Source: Leptospira chreensis (GTDB taxonomy: Bacteria; Spirochaetota; Leptospiria; Leptospirales; Leptospiraceae). From it: DNA of 64,000 nt. Below are positions 1 to 7,826 of this stretch, piece by piece. Location: NCBI RefSeq assembly GCF_016919165.1, contig NZ_JAFFPS010000057.1, forward strand, positions 1 through 64,000. The letters run 5' to 3'. The notes under the pieces were generated by a model. That model was given only the letters and a program-made list of their open reading frames with translations, searched no databases and had not been told where the DNA came from. The position numbers were made by a program, and so were the translations under genes. How positions within the stretch are numbered: position 1 is the stretch's first letter; each line of letters begins with the position of its first letter.

Positions 1-58
1 AGGAAACCAATTACCTTTCGTTAGGATTGTTGTCACGCTACGTTGTATATTGTAAAAG

Positions 59-76
59 TTGGTCAGAAATGACCAA
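59..76 (+). other. Perfect GAAA-loop hairpin upstream of a terminator
   Basis: TTGGTCA, a GAAA tetraloop and TGACCAA form a perfect 7-bp hairpin about 25 bases before an intrinsic terminator. No ORF ends here, so the left edge may hold the 3' part of a structured RNA or the untranslated tail of a gene outside the window. Identity unknown. Confidence 0.35.
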
Positions 77-100
77 AATCATTAACCATTGTTCACTACA

Positions 101-131
101 AACCTCGCTTTTAAACAAGCGGGGTTTTTTT
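101..131 (+). terminator. Intrinsic terminator
   Basis: AACCTCGCTT (101-110) pairs with AAGCGGGGTT (117-126), ten pairs with one G-T wobble, and the right arm runs into a seven-base T tract. It ends transcription entering from beyond the left edge on the plus strand. Confidence 0.8.
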
Positions 132-177
132 ATGCGCAAGAGGGAAAGTGGGGAGAAGTTAGGAAGAGATTTCTAAT

Positions 178-245
178 GAGACATAATGTGGGGGTGAATC
201 TACAAACCCCCGCCCGAGTTAGGGTGGAGGGGTGTGGCTCGTGGG
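178..245 (+). repeat. 68-bp intergenic repeat, copy A
   Basis: This 68-base block matches positions 7660-7727 with only four mismatches and no gaps, in the same orientation. The core CCCCCGCCC (207-215) can pair with the G-rich run at 222-232 around a GAGTTA hexaloop, with one bulged A. It is much more GC-rich than the surrounding DNA. It belongs to no coding region that I can support. Confidence 0.8.
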
Positions 246-579
246 CTTCACGAATTTCCTCTATAACACAACCTATCGTTTTTGAAAAGAACCTTGATCG
301 CTTCGGAAATTTTATTCTAAATCTTTTCACCTTTGCACCATATTGCACGGTGATGACGCAATGCAGAGCATAGGCGCTAGTTTAAAGGCGACTATACTTT
401 ATTTTAAATGGTGTTTTTCGTTCTATTATACTCCTGCTTGCATAAATTATTTTCTGATAGTTCTGTATTAATAAAAGTAAACGAAAATATTTCTATGATT
501 CCATATTACACTTAGTAGTTTCCCACATTTGCGGAAATCCACTATTTCGAAATGGTTTGTGTCATGCGAAAATGCAATC
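246..579. other. AT-rich non-coding stretch
   Basis: Between repeat copy A and the ankyrin lipoprotein I see no convincing gene. Two overlapping antiparallel ORFs of 72 and 94 codons cross this area and the repeat, but neither has a ribosome-binding site, a recognisable domain or normal codon use. A promoter for the 580 gene probably lies here, but I cannot place it. Confidence 0.5.
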
Positions 580-1044
580 ATGAAACGAATAGTTTACCTT
601 GTATTCAGTTTTCTCCTATTGACGATTCAATGTGCGAATGTTCAAACGAGATCAGAAGATCGATTTTACAATCTTTATTACCAGGTTGCAATAGGTAATA
701 CGGAAAGAGTCAGACAACTAATAAATTTAGGATACGATATTAATAGTCCTGAAGACACATTCGAAAGACTAACACCTCTTATGATAGCTTCTAAAGAAGG
801 TCACACTGAAATTGTATCACTATTAGTTTCCGTGAAAGTCGAATTAAATGCAAAAACCAGAAACGGACATACTGCCCTAATGATGGCATCTTATAATCGT
901 TATCCGAGAATAGTTAAGATATTACTCGATGCAGGAGCAAATCCTAATTTAGTCACGAATGAGGGTCACACTGCCTTGTCTGAAATTCTCTTTTCCGAAA
1001 GGGAAGAGATTGTTAGGTTGTTAATGGAGAAAGGTGCTAAATGA
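580..1044 (+). CDS. Ankyrin-repeat lipoprotein
   Basis: This 154-residue protein has a lipoprotein signal (MKRIVYLVF, then LLLTIQC with Cys18 as the lipidated residue), so it is probably anchored to a membrane outside the cytoplasm. The rest is three to four ankyrin repeats, with typical TPLMIASKEGH and TALMMASYNR helix starts and a DAGANPN loop. Ankyrin repeats bind other proteins; no partner can be named. The open frame extends upstream to a TTG at 529, but only the ATG at 580 places a signal peptide at the N terminus. The stop overlaps the next lipoprotein's start by four bases (ATGA), so the two are translationally coupled. Confidence 0.8.
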   Translation: MKRIVYLVFSFLLLTIQCANVQTRSEDRFYNLYYQVAIGNTERVRQLINLGYDINSPEDTFERLTPLMIASKEGHTEIVSLLVSVKVELNAKTRNGHTALMMASYNRYPRIVKILLDAGANPNLVTNEGHTALSEILFSEREEIVRLLMEKGAK

Positions 1045-1376
1045 AGATTCTCCATTTCTCTCCGAGTTTATTCATTTCATGTTTATTTTTGTTGTTGTTT
1101 GTTAGATGTTCCAATACATTTTCCAATCATTCGATCGATAGTTGTAGGCAAAAGTGTGTTTCTGACCAATCACTTTGTTATATTATCACTATGCAAAGTT
1201 CCTCTACAAATACCAATCAAGTGAATCTTACCTGTCCTGTCCTTTATATGGGTTGTTACTCCAGTTGTGATTCGAAATATCATTCTTCCTCATCCCGCGC
1301 TACTACCTCCAATCGGTCAGGTAGTCGTTCTGGAGGTGGTGGTCATTCCTCGTCGGGAGGAGGAGGAGGGCATTGA
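1041..1376 (+). CDS. Cys-rich lipoprotein with Gly/Ser/His tail
   Basis: This 111-residue protein begins with a signal peptide and lipobox (LLLFVRC, Cys23). Its middle part contains seven further cysteines (for example SCRQKC, LTCPVL, GCYSSC), suggesting disulphides in the periplasm or on the surface. The C-terminal 30 residues are almost only Ser, Gly, Arg and His and end in GGGGGH, a low-complexity tail that may be flexible or bind metal. It overlaps the ankyrin lipoprotein by four bases and is probably co-expressed with it. I do not recognise the family. Confidence 0.75.
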   Translation: MKILHFSPSLFISCLFLLLFVRCSNTFSNHSIDSCRQKCVSDQSLCYIITMQSSSTNTNQVNLTCPVLYMGCYSSCDSKYHSSSSRATTSNRSGSRSGGGGHSSSGGGGGH

Positions 1377-1407
1377 GAAATTTGATCCCATCTTTTGAAT
1401 TGGCACA

Positions 1408-2535
1408 TCAAACAATTTCAGGAAAGTTTTTTTCTGAACAAATTTGATTCCGCCCTCTTTTTTTAGCTTCGTATAATAGATTGTCTGCTTTTTTTATTAC
1501 TGAATCGGCCGTTGTTTCTTTTGAATTCATGATGGCAACTCCGGCACTTACTGAACATTTAATTTCTGTTTGGTTAACAGATAATCGTATCAATGAAATT
1601 AAATTTCTGATTTTTTCTGCTACTATTTCAGCCCCATCTAAATTTGTATCTGGAAGAAGAACGATAAATTCTTCTCCTCCCCACCTAGCTGAGAAATCTT
1701 GCTTTCGAAGTGAAGTTTTTAAAATAGACGAAAATTCCTGTAAAACAAGGTCTCCGATATCATGTCCATAATTATCATTGATGCTCTTAAAATGGTCCAA
1801 ATCAAATAGTATAAAAGAAATTGGATAAGTCCCATTGCTCCTTTGTTTACGAGCAATTTCAACTTCCAAATTAGAAAGAAAGGATCGACGATTTGATAAT
1901 CCTGTGAGTGGATCGGTCATAGCTATCGCTAATAGTTTTTCGTTAACGTCCGTTAGAGAAAAGAATAACTTCGAGACAATCTGATTTACTATAAATGAGC
2001 TGCCACCAAGCAAAATAGAAGAAATTAATATACTTAATAGAGTCGGTTTAATTGGAGGCATTAATATATTGATTAAAGGTAATACTTCGTAATAGACTAA
2101 AAATCCCATGGAGCTAAACAGAAGAGTCGCTAGAAACGCATTATATATTCCATAATTGCGGTCGAGAGACATACTGCTAAGAGCAATGGAGCCTAAGTAT
2201 CCCAAAATAAAAAACGAAGTAATGTGTCCGGTTCCGTATGCAAGAACAGTCAGCCAAATCAAATCGAAACTTGCTGGAACATATCCGCTCCACCAATGAT
2301 TCTTTTCAACTAAGATTTCAATTTCAATGAGTGCAAACCATAGAACTGAAAATAGAAGATGAATGGAACCTATAATTACAATCCACGGTAAATGAAAATA
2401 GTAAAAGACTAAGACCATAATTAAAGTATAAACACAACGAGCCAAATTCGCAGTTTGGAACTTTTCGGATCGTGAGATTGATTTTGTGCTTATATTTTGG
2501 TTCGAACTTGTTGTATTTTTTGAATTTTTCACCAA
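1408..2535 (-). CDS. Membrane diguanylate cyclase (GGDEF)
   Basis: 375 residues. The N-terminal half (about 30-195) holds roughly six hydrophobic segments and no known sensor domain. The C-terminal half is a GGDEF domain that makes cyclic di-GMP from two GTP. It starts at DPLTGLSNRR (about 208) and has the active-site GGEEF at 286-290. An RKQD motif at 277-280, five residues before GGEEF, fits the RxxD allosteric inhibition site, so the enzyme is probably active and product-inhibited. The start is TTG, with AAGGAA eight bases upstream; a GTG one codon later is an alternative. It stands alone, convergent with the 1041 lipoprotein. Confidence 0.9.
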   Translation of the reverse strand: MVKNSKNTTSSNQNISTKSISRSEKFQTANLARCVYTLIMVLVFYYFHLPWIVIIGSIHLLFSVLWFALIEIEILVEKNHWWSGYVPASFDLIWLTVLAYGTGHITSFFILGYLGSIALSSMSLDRNYGIYNAFLATLLFSSMGFLVYYEVLPLINILMPPIKPTLLSILISSILLGGSSFIVNQIVSKLFFSLTDVNEKLLAIAMTDPLTGLSNRRSFLSNLEVEIARKQRSNGTYPISFILFDLDHFKSINDNYGHDIGDLVLQEFSSILKTSLRKQDFSARWGGEEFIVLLPDTNLDGAEIVAEKIRNLISLIRLSVNQTEIKCSVSAGVAIMNSKETTADSVIKKADNLLYEAKKRGRNQICSEKNFPEIV

Positions 2536-2793
2536 ACTGTTAATTCCTTAAATAAACTTATTTATTCAATATGTTTCATAAATTGAATCGTTGTAAATCA
2601 GAATCAGTTAATAAAAAAATGAATTAAACTTAGGATAGGATCTTAAAGGTAAAGTCAAGGTAAATTTGATTAGTAATTCTGGTCTTCTTTGTTATCTATA
2701 AATTCTGATTTTCTGGAAAATAATATATTCGTTTTGAGTTATGTAAATTGTTCACAAAAGTTAAATCTGAATTTATAATCGAGTCAGATTTAT

Positions 2794-3723
2794 TTATTCT
2801 GATTCCTCCTCTCCTTTTATTTCTTCCTCTTCTTTGATAGCGCAGTTCATAAATGGAGTTAATTCTTCTTCGGTAATCTGTTCTTCAGCCAATCGTTCCA
2901 GTTCATCTAAAATATCCGCTCGCCTAATTTCACAATAATACAGGGAGCCTTTTTTAGATGTGAGATCAAAATACACTGCTTCTTGGTCCTCGCCAAAACT
3001 AGAACGACCCATTCTTGGATTCCCTTGGCATTCTGTATCGGAAATCATACATTCTAGTAAGTGAAAGTCCATTCCCCGAAATCTAATTTTGGTACTAAAA
3101 TCCTTTTCAAAGGCAGAAAAATGATAAGGTTTGGAAATTTCTTGTATTCCAATATTGTAATAACGAATGTCATACGGATCATTGCTGAGCGAACTTCGAT
3201 TCACCCATCCAACAGTATGATTGTATTCTATTTTTACGAAACCATTTTGCTCTGACAACGGGTTTGTATTTTCTTTTACAGCGAAGAGGGTATTTTTTGG
3301 GACAATTCCGACTAGGGGTGAATTAGGATCTGCTTCTTTTGATAAAATTATAGTCTGCAATCCAAGGGTCCGTAAACTCTTGGAAATATCTAAGTCGAAT
3401 CGACTAATTAATATTTCCTTACCCTTCCAAAAACCTTTGTAATAATAAACATTTTTTGAAATCTCAACTTCTAAAAAATTTCCGGCTTTGTCTTTGAGGA
3501 GGGTGATTTGGTCCAAAGGCGCTGGGCCATCATTATCAATAATTTCCTTTTGCCAATTGCGAGCGTAGATGGCAATCGCTTCAGAACTTATATATGTGAT
3601 TATACAAGAATAGTTTTTGGGACAGGTTGTCGTAACCTTTTTCTTCGGCTGATCTGATCCGTAAGCGAATGAAAAAAATAAAAAGAAAATAAGGAATTTT
3701 GCGTGTGATTTCATTCTAAACAT
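2794..3723 (-). CDS. Exported protein with SH3-like domain
   Basis: 309 residues with an N-terminal signal peptide (a hydrophobic run ending about SFAYGS). The central stretch around IVPKNTLFAVKE and KIEYNHTVGWVNRSSL resembles a bacterial SH3 fold of the kind often found in envelope proteins. Cysteines near residues 34-40 and 225-232 may form disulphides. The C terminus is a strongly acidic Glu-rich tail. It may bind a peptide or cell-wall component; nothing shows a catalytic role. A second SH3-type exported protein lies at 7826-8512. Start at Met1 or Met4 cannot be decided. Confidence 0.65.
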   Translation of the reverse strand: MFRMKSHAKFLIFFLFFSFAYGSDQPKKKVTTTCPKNYSCIITYISSEAIAIYARNWQKEIIDNDGPAPLDQITLLKDKAGNFLEVEISKNVYYYKGFWKGKEILISRFDLDISKSLRTLGLQTIILSKEADPNSPLVGIVPKNTLFAVKENTNPLSEQNGFVKIEYNHTVGWVNRSSLSNDPYDIRYYNIGIQEISKPYHFSAFEKDFSTKIRFRGMDFHLLECMISDTECQGNPRMGRSSFGEDQEAVYFDLTSKKGSLYYCEIRRADILDELERLAEEQITEEELTPFMNCAIKEEEEIKGEEESE

Positions 3724-3956
3724 TTCTGACTAGTTTCCCTTTATGATTCAATCCATAGCCCAATTCATAGAAAATAACTCTGTTCCCATGCCATTCATTC
3801 GGTAAAATTGTTCCCTAGTATTTTTATAATAAAAGAGGTGATCGTTATTTCGTTTTCGAATCTAAATGGCATAGGTGACAATCGTTTCTAAAGAAATCCG
3901 TTACTATTGTAATTTTAAGAACAAATTGTTGATTACATTCTTTCCAATTTCATGAT

Positions 3957-4463
3957 TTACATCCCGTTTATCATTGAATAGATAAATGAATAGCGGGATG
4001 ATTCCAAAAATGTATTTTTACTTTGAGTGAACGTAAATGATTTTGTTTGTTTTCCTGAATGATATACATCAATATCCCAAACTTGATTCCGTTCTGCTAT
4101 CCCAGGAAGTAAGCCGAATGTGATTCCCATAAAGAAGGAACTCATTCCTGTGATCCAACCATTTTGGTAGGTGTTACCAGGGAAAACATAGATGTCCAGA
4201 TGTGTTGTTTCTTTTTTATCGCCGGCATTTATTTTTGTAACTTTATCAAAGAGATTCGTGTTTTTTAAATTAGTTTCAACGATGGTTTCAAACAATGCTT
4301 TATCGTCTAAATCACTAGTGTTGATAGTAAAAGACAATGGGCCTGTTTTGGGAGTCAACTTTTCATTTAATCGATTTGGTAATTCCTTACCCATATAGGA
4401 GTAACAACCCACAAATAGGTAAGTGATACTGACTAGCGATAGTATTGTTTTTAGCATTTTCAT
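3957..4463 (-). CDS. Lipoprotein of the 'ITFGLLPG' family
   Basis: 168 residues with a lipoprotein signal (TYLFVGC, Cys20). Near residue 112 it has the hydrophobic GITFGLLPGI motif. The 8661-9236 lipoprotein has GITFGIIPGIG in the same relative place, and the 16288-17388 lipoprotein has a weaker LTLGILP. The layout is an N-terminal alpha/beta part, the Gly/Pro hydrophobic hairpin, then a strand-rich part. That resembles envelope lipoproteins in which this segment touches the membrane; the function is unknown. Confidence 0.65.
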   Translation of the reverse strand: MKMLKTILSLVSITYLFVGCYSYMGKELPNRLNEKLTPKTGPLSFTINTSDLDDKALFETIVETNLKNTNLFDKVTKINAGDKKETTHLDIYVFPGNTYQNGWITGMSSFFMGITFGLLPGIAERNQVWDIDVYHSGKQTKSFTFTQSKNTFLESSRYSFIYSMINGM

Positions 4464-4769
4464 ATCCTCTTTTTTGATTCAAGTTTTGTTTTGTGTTTAG
4501 GCCAAGTCATGTCAGATTTTGAACGGAATCATTGTGCGCCAGTGATTCCTTCGTAGTAAAAGCAAACTCGCGAGAGGGATAGTAAGGGCGCGTTAGCGGT
4601 CGCAAACGGCGACCGAAGCCCTGGATAGCCCGACCCCAAGGAAGAGAAAAGATCATTCCTAGTTAAAAAACAAAGGAGATGGAGAACGGTTGTTTGGGGA
4701 CTCGCCCAAAAACCCGATTGTATACAAGGAGAAACTCGTGAATCGGATAACGAAGGACATTCGAGTTGA
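4464..4769. other. Intergenic stretch with palindromic element
   Basis: About 300 bases between two minus-strand lipoprotein genes. It contains the REP-like palindrome described separately. A small hairpin also lies near 4690-4715 (TTTGGG paired with CCCAAA). An ORF crosses it in the minus direction, but it has no start signal and reads through the palindrome, so I do not accept it as a gene. Confidence 0.5.
4576..4633 (+). repeat. REP-like palindromic element
   Basis: This GC-rich block has a perfect 7-bp hairpin, CGGTCGC (4597-4603) and GCGACCG (4609-4615), around a five-base loop. It is nested inside an outer GGGC/GCCC pairing and flanked by GGGATAG and GGATAGCCC. Such compact palindromes are typical of dispersed extragenic repeats. 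Only one copy is visible in this window. Confidence 0.6.
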
Positions 4770-5117
4770 TTAGGGCCAGGAAAAATCTGTGCGACGAAGT
4801 TCGACACCATTCCATAGTAAGATCTTACCGTCTTCTTTGATCGTAAAAGTGTAAGTAACCCCCGTGGCATTGCGGATAGTCACCGTGCCGGCTGAGACCG
4901 TATAGGTGCCGATGTTTTTTAGGTCAGAGCCAGGTAAAATATAAGTCACTTTTTCCGGCGCGAAATCGATTCGTCCCGCTTGCACCGCACCTATGATTCT
5001 CGGTTTCTGCGCGCTTTCTTTCGGTTTACCTTCATAACTTTTTCCCGCGAGATCAAGCGATGTGCAATGTGTGCAGAAAAAACCGACAATGGTAAGTAAA
5101 AAAATCCGGATAGCCAT
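4770..5117 (-). CDS. Small beta-rich lipoprotein
   Basis: 115 residues with a signal peptide and a lipobox ending FFCTHC (the second Cys is probably lipidated). The mature part is short alternating strands (KVTYILPG, GTYTVSAGTVTI, TYTFTIKEDGKILLWNGVEL), like a small lipocalin-like or copper-resistance-type barrel seen in other lipoproteins. No catalytic motif is visible. It is divergent from the 5289 metalloprotease over about 170 bases. Both genes have a higher GC content than the lipoprotein genes to the left. Confidence 0.65.
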   Translation of the reverse strand: MAIRIFLLTIVGFFCTHCTSLDLAGKSYEGKPKESAQKPRIIGAVQAGRIDFAPEKVTYILPGSDLKNIGTYTVSAGTVTIRNATGVTYTFTIKEDGKILLWNGVELRRTDFSWP

Positions 5118-5288
5118 ATCGTATGTATCAGAGTTATTTTTTGTTTATCGTCAAGAATCTTTTTTACTTTGTAAACCCCTGATAAACCAAATCCATTTTA
5201 CTTTAGGCTTTACTTCTTCTATTGATTATAAAAAATTTTACGAAATGCAAATCGCTTCATTTGCTGTCTGAGAAAAGTGGGAATTACT

Positions 5289-6362
5289 ATGAAAAACGTT
5301 GCCATCATATTTGTGGTTTGCCTGATCATACAAGGCACCGCCATTTTTGCAAGCCAGGGCGGTAAACGCATGAGCTTCGCCAAACCGCCCGCGCAACCCA
5401 CAGTCGTCGCTCGCTCCGTCGAAGTGAAAGGCACCCGCTGGAAAAACGGTAAGACGATACGGATCCTCTTTCTCGGTGGCACGAATGCCGAACGCCAAGC
5501 TGTGCGCCGCTTTGCCGTCGAATGGACGCGTTATGCGAATCTGAGTTTTGAATTCTTTGACTCTGCCCCGCAACTCCGGGGACAAAAATCCGACATCCGT
5601 ATTGATTTTGTGCCCGGTGACGGCGCCAATTCGGCAATCGGTAACGAGGCAGAATATTTCGAGCAAGATGAACGTACGATGAATCTCGAATGGATCGATA
5701 AATCTACCATATTACACGAGTTTGGTCATGCTCTGGGTTTAGACCACGAACACCAGAATCCATCCAACAAAACAGCATGGAACCGAAAGGCAATTTTTGC
5801 CGAACTGTCAGAGCAAGGATGGACGATGGAAATGGTCGACGATTTTGTGATCAAGCCGCATGACCGCAATCTCGTCAATTTCAGCCAATACGATCCCTTA
5901 TCAATTATGGTTTACTCGTATCCCGCTTCATGGACGTTAGATGGTTCATCGGTAGAAGCGAATGAGGAACTTTCCGAAATGGATAAGATGAATATCGCAA
6001 AAATGTATCCGGGTAAAGTTTCTTTGACTGAAGAAAATATAACTCCTGTCATTCCGGTTGCCCAATCTCAAACAATATCGGGAGTTTCTGAAATCAATTG
6101 CCAAAACGTAGCGAATACGCCGGAGAAAGTGTCTGGCGCAAGTTCGTTCAGTGTTGAAAATAATACGAAAGAAATTCTTACATTATATTGGTTTAGCGCG
6201 GGTAAAAAAACCAAGTATGCAACGATTCGTCCTAACGCTAGGTATGAACAAGAAACCTATGTAGGCCATCTTTGGGTCATTGATTCTAATTCCCAGTGCA
6301 AACTGGCCTTCACCACCACCTCAAAATCGAAAGGTAAGGTTGTGCTTGGTAAACCGAATTGA
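5289..6362 (+). CDS. Secreted astacin-like metalloprotease with VHL-like beta domain
   Basis: 357 residues. A signal peptide (ending about IFASQ) exports it. The catalytic domain has the full metzincin zinc motif HEFGHALGLDHE (His143, Glu144, His147, His153) and a Met-turn SIMVY (Met207, Tyr209), so it should be an active zinc endopeptidase of the M12/astacin type. Residues about 283-345 resemble the beta domain of the von Hippel-Lindau protein: FSVENNTKE, then LYWFSAG, then YVGHLWV. The ATG at 5289 was chosen over GTG at 5277 because it starts the signal peptide. The first third is GC-rich (34 of 60 bases at 5401-5460) and the last third AT-rich, suggesting mixed ancestry or transfer. Confidence 0.85.
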   Translation: MKNVAIIFVVCLIIQGTAIFASQGGKRMSFAKPPAQPTVVARSVEVKGTRWKNGKTIRILFLGGTNAERQAVRRFAVEWTRYANLSFEFFDSAPQLRGQKSDIRIDFVPGDGANSAIGNEAEYFEQDERTMNLEWIDKSTILHEFGHALGLDHEHQNPSNKTAWNRKAIFAELSEQGWTMEMVDDFVIKPHDRNLVNFSQYDPLSIMVYSYPASWTLDGSSVEANEELSEMDKMNIAKMYPGKVSLTEENITPVIPVAQSQTISGVSEINCQNVANTPEKVSGASSFSVENNTKEILTLYWFSAGKKTKYATIRPNARYEQETYVGHLWVIDSNSQCKLAFTTTSKSKGKVVLGKPN

Positions 6363-6497
6363 TTCGTTTGTCCGTTTGCTTTCCTGGCACCGATATTCCA
6401 GAGACAAATCTCTTCCTCAAAACCCTTTTATTGAAAATAGAGGGAAGAACTTTCTTTTTTTGGAACCAAATGAGAACTGACTGGGACATTTGAGTGT

Positions 6498-7076
6498 ATG
6501 AATGACAAATCTTATATTGAGCTTTTTCAACGGGCAAAGTCGGGTGATTTGCGCGCTTGGACCGTTTTACAAAATCGATTTTCCCGTTTTGCTATCAAAT
6601 TTGCATCCAAGATTATCAATGACGAAGATCTTTCGCAGGATATAGTTCAGGAATCTTTCTGGGACCTCTATCGCAATCTGGAAAAAATCACAACTCCTGC
6701 TGCCTTTCCTACTTTATTGAAAAGAAATCTGATCAAATACGGAGACCGCATTCTCAGAAAAAAGGAAAACCAAAATTTAGTCTTCGTGGATCCAAATCAA
6801 ATCGATCAAAATGCAAAAGAATCAGATTCCTCTTATTTAGAAAAAGAATGTTTCGATACTATTTTAAAAAATGTAAATCAATTGGATCCAGCAGATCAAA
6901 AGTTAATCGAACTATACTATTACAAAAATTATTCCTTATCCGAAATTTCGATCTCCGAAGGAAAAACTTTATCTTTTATTAAAAAGAGGCATATCTATCT
7001 AAAGAAAATTCTTAAGAGCAGAATCGGTGAAACCTTTCGACCAGAAGCTTGTGCCACATATCTGATGGCAGCATAG
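6498..7076 (+). CDS. ECF-type RNA polymerase sigma factor
   Basis: 192 residues. Residues about 10-75 fit sigma region 2 (DIVQESFWDLYRNLEKI, the core-binding and -10 helices). Residues about 128-180 fit region 4 (LDPADQKLIELYYYKNYSLSEISI, a helix-turn-helix for the -35 element). Regions 1 and 3 are missing, as expected for the extracytoplasmic-function group. No anti-sigma gene lies next to it. Instead it is followed after nine bases by a clpP gene whose ribosome-binding site overlaps the sigma stop codon. That pairing suggests regulated proteolysis controls, or is controlled by, this sigma factor; this is inference. Confidence 0.8.
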   Translation: MNDKSYIELFQRAKSGDLRAWTVLQNRFSRFAIKFASKIINDEDLSQDIVQESFWDLYRNLEKITTPAAFPTLLKRNLIKYGDRILRKKENQNLVFVDPNQIDQNAKESDSSYLEKECFDTILKNVNQLDPADQKLIELYYYKNYSLSEISISEGKTLSFIKKRHIYLKKILKSRIGETFRPEACATYLMAA

Positions 7077-7085
7077 GAGGATCTT

Positions 7086-7646
7086 TTGGAAGCAACTCAA
7101 GTTTATTCTAATGGGCAAATTGAAAACGTATATTTAGAACAACGAAAGGTTTTTCTCTGGGGGGAAGTTAATGATAACTCCGCCAGATATCTAATTGATC
7201 GATTTTTGTATCTTGAAGCATTAGATCCGACAAGACCTATTACTTTATATATTCATTCTCCCGGTGGTTCCACTTATGCAGGTTTGGCGATTCTCGATGT
7301 AATGAAGAGCCTACATAATCCTGTTTATACTATTTGTTTAGGGATGGCCATGTCCTTTGGTGCGGTTCTTTTGCTTTCCGGTGCAAAGGGAAATCGTTTT
7401 GCATACCCTCACAGTAAAGTATTGATCCACCAACCACATGTTATGGGCGAATTTAAGGGACCGGCAGAAGACATCCGAATTTTTGCCGAATCCGTTCGGA
7501 GGGAAAAAGATTTGTTAAACGAAATTATGGCAAAGGCAACGGAGCAACCACTAGAGAGGGTTATGGAAGACACGGAGCGAGATACTTGGTTTTCCGCGAC
7601 CGAAGCTCTGGAATATGGGATCATTGATAAGATCATAGGGGATTGA
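7086..7646 (+). CDS. clpP: ClpP-type serine protease subunit
   Basis: 186 residues, slightly shorter than typical ClpP. It forms the barrel peptidase that degrades proteins fed by Clp ATPases. The catalytic triad is visible: Ser90 in GMAMSFGAV, His115 in KVLIHQPH, Asp166 in ERDTWFS. The substrate-groove SPGGST is also present. The start is TTG, fixed by a strong AGGAGG five bases upstream that overlaps the preceding stop. No Clp ATPase gene is nearby, so it must use one encoded elsewhere. Leptospires carry more than one ClpP; this is probably the accessory paralogue, tied to the sigma factor. Confidence 0.9.
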   Translation: MEATQVYSNGQIENVYLEQRKVFLWGEVNDNSARYLIDRFLYLEALDPTRPITLYIHSPGGSTYAGLAILDVMKSLHNPVYTICLGMAMSFGAVLLLSGAKGNRFAYPHSKVLIHQPHVMGEFKGPAEDIRIFAESVRREKDLLNEIMAKATEQPLERVMEDTERDTWFSATEALEYGIIDKIIGD

Positions 7647-7659
7647 TCTTGTGGAGTAA

Positions 7660-7727
7660 GAGACATAATGTTGTGGCGAATCTACAAACCCCCGCCCGAG
7701 TTAGGGTGGAGGGGAGTGGCTCGTGGG
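7660..7727 (+). repeat. 68-bp intergenic repeat, copy B
   Basis: Second copy of the element at 178-245, same orientation, four mismatches in 68 bases. Three of the four lie in the segment before the conserved core, where copy A has an extra G-run. The hairpin-forming core (C-run, GAGTTA loop, G-run) is identical. It sits between the clpP stop and the terminator. Confidence 0.8.
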
Positions 7728-7795
7728 AAGTGCGTTCTTCCCCTATATCCTAACTTCCTAATATTCGCAATCTATTCCCAAAATATCGAATTTTT

Positions 7796-7826
7796 ATACC
7801 AAAAGTTTTCACCTTTTGGTATCTTT
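7796..7826 (+). terminator. Terminator between convergent genes
   Basis: ATACCAAAAG (7796-7805) and CTTTTGGTAT (7813-7822) form a perfect 10-bp stem with a seven-base loop, followed by CTTTT. It lies right after the stop of the minus-strand SH3 gene and 150 bases after clpP, so it probably serves clpP and perhaps both. Confidence 0.75.

Noticed and set aside
529..579. Upstream TTG start for the ankyrin lipoprotein
   Set aside because: It would place 17 polar residues before the signal peptide, which starts naturally at 580.
4529..4870. 113-codon minus-strand ORF
   Set aside because: It crosses the REP-like palindrome and the end of the 4770 lipoprotein and has no signal or start site.
5219..5666. 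Three antisense ORFs of 87, 142 and 103 codons across the start of the metalloprotease gene
   Set aside because: They are shadows of a GC-rich coding region; none has a ribosome-binding site or domain, whereas the plus frame has an intact zinc protease.
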